DNA of 64,000 nt, from NCBI GenBank assembly GCA_964460465.1, contig CAYWSB010000010.1, forward strand, positions 1-64,000. The letters run 5' to 3'. Below the pieces are notes generated by a model. The model did not search any database and was not told the origin of the DNA. It saw only the letters and a list, made by a program, of their open reading frames with translations. Source of the stretch: SLRI01 sp964460465 (lineage in GTDB: Bacteria; Pseudomonadota; Alphaproteobacteria; Geminicoccales; Geminicoccaceae). A program made the position numbers and the translations under genes. Shown here piece after piece: positions 22,077-31,265 of the stretch (positions within the stretch are counted from its first letter, which is position 1; each line of letters begins with the position of its first letter).

Positions 22077-22962
22077 GGCCCGCGGCGATCCTGCCGATCA
22101 TCGTGAGCCGCAGGTCGAGCGCGCCGGCCAGGGCCTCGATCGCCGGAGTGGCCGCCTCGGCTGCCGTGAAGAGGAGCTCGTAGTCGTCACCGCCGCCCAG
22201 CGCCGCCTCGAGCCAGCCCGGCAGGCCGTGGGCGACCGCGGAGACCGGCAGCCGCGCCGTCTCGAGCCGGCCGGCGACCCCGGACTCCTCGAGGATGTGG
22301 CCGAGATCGGCCAACAACCCGTCCGAGACGTCCATGGCCGCCGTGGCGAGCCCGAGCAGTCGGCGGCCGAGCGCCAGCCGCGGCTCGGGCCGGCGGTAGC
22401 GCTCGACGAGGTAGAAGGCCTCGTCCTCGGTGGCGGCGAGGCCGCGGATCACCCGCAGGCCCAGGGCGGCGTCGCCGAGCGTGCCGGAGACCCAGATCAG
22501 GTCGCCCGCGCGCGCGGTCGAGCGGCGCAGCGCCCGGCCCCGCTCGACCGTGCCGAGGATCGTGCAGGAAAGGAGCAGCGGGCCCGGCGTGGAAACGATG
22601 TCGCCGCCGATGAGCGACAGCCCGTACCGTTCCTGGTCGTGGCCGAGACCGACCGCGAAGCCTTCGAGCCAGGCGTCGGAGAGGTCGGGCGGCCGGGCGA
22701 TCACGGTGAGATAGGCGAGCGGCTCGGCACCCATGGCGGCGAGGTCGGAAAGGTTCACCCGCAGGAGCTTCTGCGCCACGGCGTCGGCCGGGTCGTCGGC
22801 GACGAAGTGCACGCCGGCGACGATGGCGTCCTTGGCGATCACCAGCGAGCGGCCGGCCGGCAGGTCGACCAGGGCCGCGTCGTCGGTGAGCCCGAGCGCG
22901 CCGGGGAACTCCTTGGCCAGGGGCTTGAGGAGCTCGTCGATGAGGGCGAACTCGCCGCGCAT
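22006..22962 (-). CDS. thiL: Thiamine-monophosphate kinase ThiL
   Basis: 318 residues; phosphorylates thiamine monophosphate to the active cofactor thiamine diphosphate. Conserved motifs are LTDDAALVD, KDAIVAGVHF, LRVNLSDLAAMGAEP (metal and ATP site), SLIGGDIVSTPG and MDVSDGLLADLGHI, with GGGDDYELLF towards the C-terminus. It lies downstream of nusB, the usual proteobacterial order. A 169-bp gap to nusB contains nothing I recognise. Confidence 0.96.
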   Translation of the reverse strand: MRGEFALIDELLKPLAKEFPGALGLTDDAALVDLPAGRSLVIAKDAIVAGVHFVADDPADAVAQKLLRVNLSDLAAMGAEPLAYLTVIARPPDLSDAWLEGFAVGLGHDQERYGLSLIGGDIVSTPGPLLLSCTILGTVERGRALRRSTARAGDLIWVSGTLGDAALGLRVIRGLAATEDEAFYLVERYRRPEPRLALGRRLLGLATAAMDVSDGLLADLGHILEESGVAGRLETARLPVSAVAHGLPGWLEAALGGGDDYELLFTAAEAATPAIEALAGALDLRLTMIGRIAAGRGLEVLDPTGAALEVQHLGWRHF

Positions 22963-23131
22963 CACGGGCGACCCGGCGGGGTTCGGCCCCCGGCACCACC
23001 GCTTCGCCCCAGACGGGATGCGGCCAACGGCGCACCAGCGCGCGATGCGGGCACGCCCGAGCCAACACGGACGGCCGATATGCCGAGAACGACCGGGAAG
23101 CGGGCCGCGCTCGGCGTCGCGGGTGGCAGCC

Positions 23132-23623
23132 TCACAGCACGGCCTCGGGGTCCGTTCGCAGCAGTGGTGCGAGGCGGTCGAGCACGGCGTTCACGAGCGC
23201 CGGCTCGTCGCCACCGAAGAACAGGTGCGCCAGCTCGACATACTCGTTGATCACGACCTTGACCGGAACATCGGTCCGCTCGGCGAGCTCGAAGGCGCCG
23301 GCGCGCAGGGTGGCGCGCAGGAGAAAGCCGCAGCGGGCCAGCGTCCAGTCGTCCCTGAGGCAGCCCTCGATGGCCGGGTCGAGCCGATCGCGCGCCCGCC
23401 AGGCGCCGCCGGTCACGATCGCGAACCAGACCTCGTCGACCTTCGGCGAGGGGGTCTCGAGGTCCAGGGGCTCGAAGATCGAGGCCAGCCGATGCGCCTT
23501 GAACTCGGCGATCACCCGGTCGATCGCGAGCTCGCCCGCCTCTGCCTGGTAGAGGGCCTGCACGGCGGCGAACCGCGCGGCGCGGCGCTTGTTCAGGGCT
23601 GGCTGGCGCCGGCGCTCGGCCAT
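23132..23623 (-). CDS. nusB: Transcription antitermination factor NusB
   Basis: 163 residues. NusB binds boxA RNA with NusE/S10 and supports rRNA antitermination. The all-helical fold is recognisable from the start AARFAAVQALYQAE and the C-terminal segment VPVKVVINEYVELAHLFFG. It begins five bases after the ribH stop, so they are cotranscribed. Confidence 0.95.
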   Translation of the reverse strand: MAERRRQPALNKRRAARFAAVQALYQAEAGELAIDRVIAEFKAHRLASIFEPLDLETPSPKVDEVWFAIVTGGAWRARDRLDPAIEGCLRDDWTLARCGFLLRATLRAGAFELAERTDVPVKVVINEYVELAHLFFGGDEPALVNAVLDRLAPLLRTDPEAVL

Positions 23624-23627
23624 GCGC

Positions 23628-24101
23628 TCAGGCCCGCTCGAGGCGGCGGCGAAGGGCCATCAGCGTCAGGGCCGCGAGCGCCGCGTGGCCACCCTTGTCC
23701 TGCCGTGCGGGATCGGCCCGCTCGATCGCCTGCGCCTCGTTCTCCACCGTCAGGATGCCGTTGCCGATGGCCAGGCCGAGCCGGGTGCCGAGATCCATGA
23801 TGCCGCGGCTGCTGTCGTTGGCGACGAGCTCGTAATGCGTGGTCTCGCCACGAATGACACAGCCCAGGGCGACGTAGCCGGCGATGGCGCGGTCGAGCCC
23901 GGCGGCGATGCGGATGGCTGGCGGGATCTCGAGGGCGCCGGGCACCACCAGGTGGGACACGCGGGTCCCGGCCCGCTCCAGCACGGCCCGGGCACCGGCC
24001 AGGAGCATGTCGTTGATGCGGCCATGATAGCGGGCCTCGACGACCAGCACCCGGGCACCGGGCAGGCGTGGCAGGTCCCTGCTGTCCGACGTGCCGGCCA
24101 T
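23628..24101 (-). CDS. ribH: 6,7-dimethyl-8-ribityllumazine synthase RibH
   Basis: 157 residues; condenses 5-amino-6-ribitylamino-uracil with the butanone phosphate made by RibB. Substrate-binding motifs are VVEARYHGRINDML, VPGALEIPPA, GCVIRGETTHYE (with the catalytic histidine) and IGNGILTVEN. It overlaps the ribBX stop by one base and is followed by nusB. Confidence 0.96.
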   Translation of the reverse strand: MAGTSDSRDLPRLPGARVLVVEARYHGRINDMLLAGARAVLERAGTRVSHLVVPGALEIPPAIRIAAGLDRAIAGYVALGCVIRGETTHYELVANDSSRGIMDLGTRLGLAIGNGILTVENEAQAIERADPARQDKGGHAALAALTLMALRRRLERA

Positions 24102-25234
24102 CAGCGTGCACCTTCCTTGTCGATGGGTCGGGTCTCGACCACGCGCAGCCTGTAGCCGTCGAGCCCGACGATGGTGCGGCCGGTGTTGGAGAGCAGGATC
24201 ATGTCCTTGACCCCCAGATCGCCCAGGATCTGGGCGCCGATGCCGTAGACCCGAAGGTCGGCGGGGGCCGGCGTGGCGTGGCCGAGGGCGATCTTCACCC
24301 GGTCGGAGATGCTGGTCGGCGAGGGCTCGCGCAGGACGACGACGACGCCGCGGCCGGCCTCGCCGATCATCCGCATCGCCTGGTGGAGCTGGTCGCCGCG
24401 GCCGCTCTCGCCCTCACCGAGCAGGTCCTGGAGCATGTTGACGGCATGCACCCGCACCAGCACCGGCTCGGGGCTGGTGACGTCGCCCTTGACCAGCGCC
24501 ACGTGCTCGATGCCGTCGAGCACGTTGACATAGACCTGGAGCCGGAAGTCGCCGCCGAAGCGGCTGGTGAAGGTGGTCGCGATGTCGCGCTCGACCAGGC
24601 GGTCATGGCGGAGCCGGTAGGCGATGAGATCGGCGATCTTGGCGACCTTGAGGCCGTGGAGCTGGGCGAAGGCGACGAGGTCCGGCAGCCGGGCCATGGT
24701 GCCGTCGTCGTTCATGATCTCGCAGATCACGCCGGCCGGCTGGAGGCCGGCGAGCCTGGCGATGTCGACCGCGGCCTCGGTGTGGCCGGTACGGACCAGC
24801 ACCCCGCCGTCCCGGGCCATGAGCGGGAAGATGTGGCCGGGTGCCACCAGATCATCGCGTCGGCTCTCCGGATCGATGGCGACCTGGATGGTGCGCGCCC
24901 GGTCGGCAGCGGAGATCCCGGTCGTCACCCCTTGCCGCGCCTCGATGCTGACCGTGAAGGCGGTCGAGATCCTGGGCTCGTTGCCCTGCGCCATCAAGGG
25001 CAGGCCCAGGGTCTCACAGCGCTCGCGGGTCAGTGCCAGGCAGATCAGGCCGCGGCCGTGCTTGGCCATGAAGTTGACGGCGGCGGCGTCGCAGAACTGG
25101 GCCGGAATGACGAGATCGCCCTCGTTCTCGCGGTCCTCGTCGTCGACCAGGATGAACATCCTGCCGGCCCGCGCGTCCTCGATGACGTCCTCGACGGGCG
25201 ACAGGAAGCTCGGGTCGAAATCGGTCGCGGCCAT
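24101..25234 (-). CDS. ribBX: RibBX: 3,4-dihydroxy-2-butanone-4-phosphate synthase with degenerate RibA-like half
   Basis: 377 residues. The N-terminal half is an intact RibB: DDEDRENEGDLV, HGRGLICLAL, GHIFPLMARDGGV, RTGHTEAAVDI. The C-terminal half aligns with GTP cyclohydrolase II but has lost its zinc cysteines. Where true RibA has an ECxTGDxFxSxRCDC-type motif, this protein reads HAVNMLQDLLGEGESG, then RGDQLHQAMRMI. It therefore should not hydrolyse GTP, and a separate ribA should exist elsewhere. This matches the RibBX variant described in proteobacteria. It overlaps ribE and ribH by one base each. Confidence 0.9.
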   Translation of the reverse strand: MAATDFDPSFLSPVEDVIEDARAGRMFILVDDEDRENEGDLVIPAQFCDAAAVNFMAKHGRGLICLALTRERCETLGLPLMAQGNEPRISTAFTVSIEARQGVTTGISAADRARTIQVAIDPESRRDDLVAPGHIFPLMARDGGVLVRTGHTEAAVDIARLAGLQPAGVICEIMNDDGTMARLPDLVAFAQLHGLKVAKIADLIAYRLRHDRLVERDIATTFTSRFGGDFRLQVYVNVLDGIEHVALVKGDVTSPEPVLVRVHAVNMLQDLLGEGESGRGDQLHQAMRMIGEAGRGVVVVLREPSPTSISDRVKIALGHATPAPADLRVYGIGAQILGDLGVKDMILLSNTGRTIVGLDGYRLRVVETRPIDKEGAR

Positions 25235-25836
25235 CAGGCGGTGCCTTCCTTGAACGCCAGTTGCCGGGCGACGTAGCGGGCGAGCATGTCGGCCTCGAGA
25301 TTGACGCGATCCCCCGGCCCGCGGCCCTGCAGCGTGGTGGCTGCCCAGGTATGCGGGATGATCGTCAGCGCCATCGTCGTCGCGGTCAGCTCGTTGACGG
25401 TGAGCGAGATGCCGTCGACGCCGACCGAGCCCTTGACGGCGACCAGCGGCCGCAGGTCCGCGGGCAGCTCGACCGCCAGCCGCCAGCTGTCGCCCACCGT
25501 CTCGAGGCCGGTGATGCGGCCGACGCCGTCGACATGGCCGAAGACGAGGTGGCCGCCGAGCTCGTCGCCGAGCCGAAGCGAGCGCTCGATGTTGATCCGG
25601 TCGCCGACCCGCCAGCTGCCCAGCGTGGTCCGGGCCAGGGTCTCCGCGGAGGCGTAGACGCGGTAGCCGTTGCCGGTCTTCTCGGTGACCGTGAGGCAGA
25701 CGCCCGAATGGGCCACCGAGGCGCCGAGCTCGAGCCGCTCGAGGTCCAGGTCGGCCTCGATCTCGAGCCTGCGGCCGCCGGCCTCGTCGCTGATCGCCGC
25801 GACGCGGCCCAGATGGGTGATGATGCCGGTGAACAT
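25234..25836 (-). CDS. ribE: Riboflavin synthase (alpha subunit) RibE
   Basis: 200 residues; dismutates two lumazines to riboflavin. It begins MFTGIITHLG, the invariant start, and consists of two similar lumazine-binding barrels. VAHSGVCLTV and SVGVDGISLTVN are the paired motifs. The C-terminal helix carries VNLEADMLARYV. An ATG 15 bases upstream would add a non-conserved leader, so I chose 25836. It has a one-base overlap with ribBX. Confidence 0.96.
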   Translation of the reverse strand: MFTGIITHLGRVAAISDEAGGRRLEIEADLDLERLELGASVAHSGVCLTVTEKTGNGYRVYASAETLARTTLGSWRVGDRINIERSLRLGDELGGHLVFGHVDGVGRITGLETVGDSWRLAVELPADLRPLVAVKGSVGVDGISLTVNELTATTMALTIIPHTWAATTLQGRGPGDRVNLEADMLARYVARQLAFKEGTA

Positions 25837-25869
25837 GGGACGGTCGGACAACCTTTCTGGGCCGGGGCG

Positions 25870-26907
25870 TCAGCGATCCGGCTCGAGCACGCTCAGCCGG
25901 TCGGGGCCGAGGCGGCGCGAGTCCACCAAGCGCCAGCGGCCGACCTCGGCCAGGCGGTCGACCCCGAGGGCCTGCACGGCGGCCGCGCCGTCGCCGCCGA
26001 TCAGGCAGGGGGCGGTGAAGAGGTAGAGCCGGTCCACGAGGCCGGCCTGGAGAAAGCTGGTCGCGAGCCGGGCCCCGCCCTCGACGAGCAGGCGTGTGAT
26101 GCCTCGGTCGGCGAGCCGGGTCAAGACGGCGGCCAGCGACGTATCGCCGTCCAGCGCCGTGACGTGGACGAGCGGCAGCCGGTCGGCCGAGGTGGCGAGC
26201 CGGCTCGCCGCCGGCAGCCGGCCGCGGCGGTCCATGACCACGCGGACGGGCGAGCGCTGCTCGAGCCCGGGCAGCCGACAGGAGAGCAGCGGATCGTCGG
26301 CGAGGGCGGTGCCGGAGCCGACCATGATGGCGTCGTGGCTGGCACGCAGCCGATGGCCGAAGGCGCGCGCCGCCTCGCCGGTCACCCACTTGCTGTCGCC
26401 GGTGCGCGTGGCGATCCGCCCGTCGAGGCTCGTGGCGAGCTTGAGGCCGACCATCGGCCGGCGGTTGCGGATGCGCCGGTAAAGGCCCAGATTCTGGGCC
26501 AGCGCCTCGCCCTCGCGCACGCCGGTGACCACCTCCACACCCGCCTGCCGCAGCCAGGCGATGCCCTTGCCGTCGACGCGGGGATCGGGGTCGACGCAGC
26601 CGACCACCACCCGCCGGATGCCGGCCTCGATCAGGCCCTTGCAGCAGGGCGGGGTCTGCCCCCAGTTCGCACAGGGCTCGAGGGTGACGTAGGCCGTGGC
26701 CCCCCGGGCCGCCTCGCCGGCGCGCGCCAAGGCCTCGCTCTCGGCATGCGGCCGGCCGCCGGGCCGGGTCCAGCCGCGGCCCACCACCAGCCCGTCCTTG
26801 ACGACGACGCAGCCGACCGAGGGGTTGGGTGCCGTGCTGCCGAGATGGCGCTCGCCCAGCGCCAGAGCGAGACCCATGAAGCGGGCGTCGATCGGATCGG
26901 TCGGCAT
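25870..26907 (-). CDS. ribD: Bifunctional riboflavin deaminase/reductase RibD
   Basis: 345 residues. The N-terminal deaminase domain has the zinc site HAES and PCANWGQTPPCC and begins FMGLALALGERHLGSTAPNP. The C-terminal reductase domain begins RRPMVGLKLATSLDGRIAT and includes LLVEGGARLATSFL. It converts the GTP cyclohydrolase product to the ribitylamino-uracil intermediate. It lies between nrdR and ribE in one operon. Confidence 0.96.
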   Translation of the reverse strand: MPTDPIDARFMGLALALGERHLGSTAPNPSVGCVVVKDGLVVGRGWTRPGGRPHAESEALARAGEAARGATAYVTLEPCANWGQTPPCCKGLIEAGIRRVVVGCVDPDPRVDGKGIAWLRQAGVEVVTGVREGEALAQNLGLYRRIRNRRPMVGLKLATSLDGRIATRTGDSKWVTGEAARAFGHRLRASHDAIMVGSGTALADDPLLSCRLPGLEQRSPVRVVMDRRGRLPAASRLATSADRLPLVHVTALDGDTSLAAVLTRLADRGITRLLVEGGARLATSFLQAGLVDRLYLFTAPCLIGGDGAAAVQALGVDRLAEVGRWRLVDSRRLGPDRLSVLEPDR

Positions 26908-26925
26908 CGGCGAGCGAGCGGGCTC

Positions 26926-27402
26926 TCAGGGCTCGGCGGCGTCGGGCTCGTCGGCCTCGGGCAGCCGGCGGATGAACTCCTCGAAGTCTCGCGCCGTGGC
27001 GAAGTCGCGATAGACCGAGGCAAAGCGGACATAAGCCACCTCGTCCAGCTTGGCCAGGGCATCCATGGCGAGCTCGCCGATCCGCGTCGTCGGCACCTCG
27101 TGCTCGCCGCTGGTCTCGATCCGCCGGACGATGCCGTTGACGATGCGCTCGATCTGCTCCTGGTCGACGCCGCGCTTGCGGATGGCGATGGCGATCGAGC
27201 GGGCCAGCTTGTCGCGGTCGAACGGCACCCGCTTGCCGTCCTTCTTCAGCACCACGAGGTCGCGCAGCTGCACCCGCTCGAAGGTGGTGAAGCGGGCGCC
27301 GCAGGCCGTGCACTGCCGCCGGCGGCGGATCGAGGTCGCATCCTCGACCGGCCGCGAATCCTTCACCTGGGTATCCTCGGAGCCGCAAAACGGGCAGCGC
27401 AT
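26926..27402 (-). CDS. nrdR: Transcriptional repressor NrdR
   Basis: 158 residues. An N-terminal zinc ribbon (CPFCGSEDTQVKDSR, then RRQCTACGARF) is followed by the ATP-cone domain (VLKKDGKRVPFDRDKLARSI). NrdR senses the ATP/dATP balance and represses ribonucleotide reductase genes. It is the first gene of the riboflavin operon, a widespread proteobacterial order whose logic is unclear. Confidence 0.96.
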   Translation of the reverse strand: MRCPFCGSEDTQVKDSRPVEDATSIRRRRQCTACGARFTTFERVQLRDLVVLKKDGKRVPFDRDKLARSIAIAIRKRGVDQEQIERIVNGIVRRIETSGEHEVPTTRIGELAMDALAKLDEVAYVRFASVYRDFATARDFEEFIRRLPEADEPDAAEP

Positions 27403-27437
27403 CGGCTTTTGTCCACTCTTTCCGTTGGTGGCGGCGA

Positions 27438-27467
27438 CATATAGGCGGCGACACGGCCATCGGTCAC
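27438..27467 (-). promoter_or_regulatory. Candidate promoter of the nrdR-rib operon
   Basis: On the minus strand GTGACC (27462-27467), an 18-base spacer and TATATG (27438-27443) lie about 40 bases before nrdR. Each hexamer matches 4/6. No FMN riboswitch is visible in this short gap or within the operon. Confidence 0.4.
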
Positions 27468-27528
27468 TAGGGCGCGTGGCCGGACCGCCGTGCGCGACCG
27501 GCGAGCGGCCGATGGCGGGGGGCGGCGG

Positions 27529-29349
27529 TCACCCGGCGATCGGGCCTGCCTCCTCGGCGAGCTGGCGTTGCCAGAGCCGGGCATAGAGGCCGTCCCGGGC
27601 GACGAGCTCGGCGTGGGTCCCCCGCTCGACCACGCGGCCCGCGTCCAGGACGATGATCTGGTCGGCATCGGTGACGGTCGAGAGGCGGTGGGCGATGACG
27701 AGCGTGGTGCGGCCGCGGGCGGCGCTGCCCAGCGCCTCCTGCAGCGAATGCTCGGTGCCGCTGTCCAGTGCCGACGTCGCCTCGTCGAGGATCAGGATCG
27801 GCGGGTTCTTCAGGAGCACGCGGGCGATGGCGACGCGCTGCTTCTCGCCGCCCGACAGCTTGAGGCCACGCTCGCCGACGAGGGTGCGGTAGCCGTCGGG
27901 CAGGCTCTCGATGAAATCGTGGATCTGGGCCAGCCTCGCCGCCGCGACGATCTCATCGCGGCTGGCGCCCGGCCGGCCATAGGCGATGTTGGTCTCGATC
28001 GTGTCGTTGAAGAGCACGGTGTCCTGCGGCACGAGGCCGATCTGCGCCCTGAGGCTCGCCTGGGTCACCCGACCGATGTCCTGGCCGTCGATGGTCACCC
28101 GGCCGGCCTGGGTGTCGTAGAAGCGGAAGAGCAGGCGGACGATGGTCGACTTGCCGGCCCCGGTAGGCCCGACGATGCCGAGCTTCTGGCCGCCCGCCAC
28201 GGTGAAGCTCAGGCCGTCGACCAGCGGCCGGCGGTCGTCGTAGGCGAAGCGCACCCCGTCGAAGCGGACGGCCCCTTCGCTGACGACGAGCGGTCGGGCG
28301 TCGGGCGCGTCGAGCACTTCCGGCCGGCGGGCCATCAGCGCCTCGATGTGCTCGAGGTCGGTCAGGGACTGGCGGATCTCGCGATAGACGACGCCGAGGA
28401 AGTTCAATGGCTGGTAGAGCTGGAGGAGGAAGGCGTTGAGCAGGACCACGTCGCCGATGGTGAGCGATCCCGCGACGACGCCCTGGGCCGCCATGATCAT
28501 CAGGAGTGTGACACCGAGCGCGATGATCGCGGCCTGGCCGCCGTTGAGGTAGGCGAGCGTCACCTCGGACTTGACGGCGGCGTCCTCGTAGCGGGCGAGC
28601 TGGCCGTCGAGGCGGCGGCGCTCGAAGCCCTCGTTGGCGAAGGCCTTGACCACCTCGTAGTTGATCAAGCCGTCGACGGCCGAGGCGTTGAAGGCGTTGT
28701 CGGCGGCGTTGAGCTCGCGGCGGATCACCGTCCGCCAGTTGGTGGTGACGACGGTGAAGACGGCGTAGCCGACGATGGTGACGAAGACGACGGCGGCGAA
28801 GCTCGGCGGATAGTTCCAGAGCAGGATGCCGATGACGAGGGCGAACTCGAGGATGGTGGGGCCGAGGCTGAAGAGGGCCGTGCGCAGCAGGAAGGAGAGC
28901 GCCTTGACGCCGCGGTCGATGGCGCGCGCCAGCTCGCCGGTGCGGCGCTCCAGGTGATAGCGGAGCGAGAGGTCGAAGAGGTGGGTGTAGACCGCCAGGG
29001 CCAACTGCCGGCCGGCCCGGGCGCCGACCTTGGCGAAGAGCGCGTCGCGCAGCTGCTGGAACACGGACGAGAAGAGGCGGGCGGCGCCGTAGCCGAGCAG
29101 CAGCGCCAGGGGAATGGCGGCGAGCCCGGGCTCGCCCAGCGCGTCGACCGTCCATTTGAGGAAGAAGGGGACGTAGATCGTGACGATCTTGGCCGCGAGG
29201 AGGCAGAGGAAGGCGGCGACCACCCGGGCGCGGAGCCCGGTCTCGCCGGCCGGCCAGACATAGGGCAGCGCGAAGCCGACGAGCTCGGCCCAGCTCTTCT
29301 CGACCGCCGGCGCGGCAAGCGGCGGCGCCAGGCCGCGGCGGCCGCTCAA
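27529..29349 (-). CDS. ABC exporter of the Atm1/HMT1 (ABCB7-like) family
   Basis: 606 residues; permease and ATPase fused. The membrane part spans about residues 20-330 and contains the family segment NADNAFNASAVDGLINYEVVK-like AADNAFNASAVDGLINYE. Walker A is GPTGAGKSTI, the signature LSGGEKQRVAIARV and Walker B ILILDEATSALDSG. Atm1-type transporters move glutathione derivatives or metal-thiol conjugates from the cytosol. I chose the TTG at 29349, which has GAAGG upstream; longer TTG/GTG starts at 29454/29442 add an unstructured leader. Confidence 0.9.
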   Translation of the reverse strand: MSGRRGLAPPLAAPAVEKSWAELVGFALPYVWPAGETGLRARVVAAFLCLLAAKIVTIYVPFFLKWTVDALGEPGLAAIPLALLLGYGAARLFSSVFQQLRDALFAKVGARAGRQLALAVYTHLFDLSLRYHLERRTGELARAIDRGVKALSFLLRTALFSLGPTILEFALVIGILLWNYPPSFAAVVFVTIVGYAVFTVVTTNWRTVIRRELNAADNAFNASAVDGLINYEVVKAFANEGFERRRLDGQLARYEDAAVKSEVTLAYLNGGQAAIIALGVTLLMIMAAQGVVAGSLTIGDVVLLNAFLLQLYQPLNFLGVVYREIRQSLTDLEHIEALMARRPEVLDAPDARPLVVSEGAVRFDGVRFAYDDRRPLVDGLSFTVAGGQKLGIVGPTGAGKSTIVRLLFRFYDTQAGRVTIDGQDIGRVTQASLRAQIGLVPQDTVLFNDTIETNIAYGRPGASRDEIVAAARLAQIHDFIESLPDGYRTLVGERGLKLSGGEKQRVAIARVLLKNPPILILDEATSALDSGTEHSLQEALGSAARGRTTLVIAHRLSTVTDADQIIVLDAGRVVERGTHAELVARDGLYARLWQRQLAEEAGPIAG

Positions 29350-29566
29350 TGGTGCACCTTCGGGTGGGCGGGTGCGTCGCCGCGCTGGCCGGGCAAGGTC
29401 GATCCTCTCGAGGCTGGAAGCCGCGAACGTGGGCGCCCACACGCCTCGCGGCAAGCGGTAAGCGGCGTGCTGCCAAGGTTGCCGCCGGTGGGGTCGGTGG
29501 CTAACGTCGGCCGGCGCAGCAGCACGGGCGGCGGGGCATGCCGCAGCGGACGGGGGATGCGGTGTC

Positions 29567-31171
29567 GTGAACGGCTTCGACTACGTGATCGTGGGTGCCG
29601 GCAGCGCCGGCTGCGTGCTCGCCAACCGGCTGTCGGCGGACCCGCGCAACCGGGTGCTCCTGCTCGAAGCCGGGGGGCACGACCGACGCTTCTGGATCCA
29701 TGTCCCGATCGGGTATCTCTACACCCAGAACAACCCCAAGACGGACTGGTGCTTCAAGACCGAGGCCGAGCCGGGGCTCGGTGGCCGGGCGCTGAACTAC
29801 CCGCGCGGCCGGGTGCTGGGCGGCTGCTCGTCGATCAACGGCATGATCTACATGCGTGGCCAGGCCGCCGACTACGACCATTGGCGGCAGCTCGGCAACC
29901 CGGGCTGGAGCTGGGACGACGTGTTGCCGTTCTTCAAGCAGTCCGAGGATTTCTGCGGTGGCGCGGACGCGCTGCACGGGGCCGGCGGCGAGTGGCGGGT
30001 CGAGGAGCCCAGGGTCTCCTGGCCCATCCTCGACGCGTTCCGCGAGGCGGCGGCCGCGGTCGGCATCCCCAACACCACCGACTTCAACCGCGGGAACAAC
30101 GAGGGCTGCGGCTACTTCCACGTCAACCAGCGTTCGGGCGTGCGCTGGTCGACCGCCAAGGCGTTCCTGAAGCCGGCGCGAAGGCGGCCGAACCTCGTCG
30201 TCGTCACCGGTGCCAGGGTCACGGGGCTGCGCCTCGACGGCCGACGGGCCACGGGTGTCGACTACGTCGAGAACGACGTCGCGAAGTCCGTCAGCGCCGG
30301 GCGCGAGGTGATCCTGGCGGCCGGGGCGATCGGTTCCCCGCAACTCCTGCTGCTGGCCGGGATCGGGCCGGCGGACGAGCTCGCCCGGCACGGCATCGCC
30401 GTGCGCCACGCGCTCCCCGGCGTCGGCCGCAATCTCCAGGATCACCTGCAGATCCGCACCGTCTTCAAGGTCCACAACACGCCGACCCTGAACGAGCAGG
30501 CGGCCACGTTGTGGGGGCGGGCCAGAATGGCGCTGGACTATGTGCTGCACCGGCGCGGCCCGCTGAGCATGGCGCCCTCCACGATGGGGGCCTTCGCCAG
30601 GACCGATCCGAGCTTCGCCACGCCCAATGTCGAGTACCACATCCAGCCCCTGAGCCTGGATCGCTTCGGCGAGCCCCTGCACCCCTTCCCGGCGATCACC
30701 GCCTCGATCTGCAACCTCAGGCCCACCAGCCGCGGCACGGTCCGCCTGAAATCCGCCGATCCCGCCGCCGCGCCCGCGATCGCGCCCAACTATCTCTCGA
30801 CCGACGAGGACCGGCGGGTGGCGGCGGATTCGATCCGGCTGACGCGGGCGATCATGGCGGCACCGCCGCTGCAGCCGTTCACCCCGGAGGAGTTCAGGCC
30901 GGGGTCGGCGGTGACCGACGAGGCGGAGCTCGTGCGGGCCGCGGGCGCGCTCGGCACCACCATCTTCCATCCCGTGGGCACCTGCAGGATGGGGGCGGCC
31001 GAGGACGGCGCCGCCGTCGTCGATGCCCGGCTGCGGCTGCACGGCATCGCCGGGCTCCGGGTGGCGGACGCGTCGGTCATGCCGACCATCACCTCCGGCA
31101 ACACCAACGCGCCGGTCATCATGATCGCCGAGAAGGCGGCCGCGATGGTCCTCGAGGAGGCGCGGCGCTGA
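29567..31171 (+). CDS. GMC-family FAD-dependent oxidoreductase (choline/alcohol dehydrogenase type)
   Basis: 534 residues. The FAD Rossmann motif is FDYVIVGAGSAGCVLANRL at the N-terminus, and the GMC signature is PRGRVLGGCSSINGMIYMRG. The C-terminal catalytic histidine region is HPVGTCRMG and the last segment contains GNTNAPVIMIAEKAA. These enzymes oxidise choline, alcohols or sugars. No betaine aldehyde dehydrogenase is adjacent, so choline is not implied. It starts at GTG 29567 and diverges from the ABC exporter. Confidence 0.92.
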   Translation: MNGFDYVIVGAGSAGCVLANRLSADPRNRVLLLEAGGHDRRFWIHVPIGYLYTQNNPKTDWCFKTEAEPGLGGRALNYPRGRVLGGCSSINGMIYMRGQAADYDHWRQLGNPGWSWDDVLPFFKQSEDFCGGADALHGAGGEWRVEEPRVSWPILDAFREAAAAVGIPNTTDFNRGNNEGCGYFHVNQRSGVRWSTAKAFLKPARRRPNLVVVTGARVTGLRLDGRRATGVDYVENDVAKSVSAGREVILAAGAIGSPQLLLLAGIGPADELARHGIAVRHALPGVGRNLQDHLQIRTVFKVHNTPTLNEQAATLWGRARMALDYVLHRRGPLSMAPSTMGAFARTDPSFATPNVEYHIQPLSLDRFGEPLHPFPAITASICNLRPTSRGTVRLKSADPAAAPAIAPNYLSTDEDRRVAADSIRLTRAIMAAPPLQPFTPEEFRPGSAVTDEAELVRAAGALGTTIFHPVGTCRMGAAEDGAAVVDARLRLHGIAGLRVADASVMPTITSGNTNAPVIMIAEKAAAMVLEEARR

Positions 31172-31265
31172 GGCCGCGTCGTGCCACCAGCCGCCCGCCG
31201 ACTGGCGCACCGCCAGAAGATGCGGTACCCGGGGAGCATAAGGCTCGTTTTGGGAGGAGCATGCC

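Noticed and set aside
24101..27460. 1119-codon minus frame suggesting a giant fusion ending in RibBX
   Set aside because: Only the last 377 residues match RibBX; the rest reads ribE, ribD and nrdR in the wrong frame.
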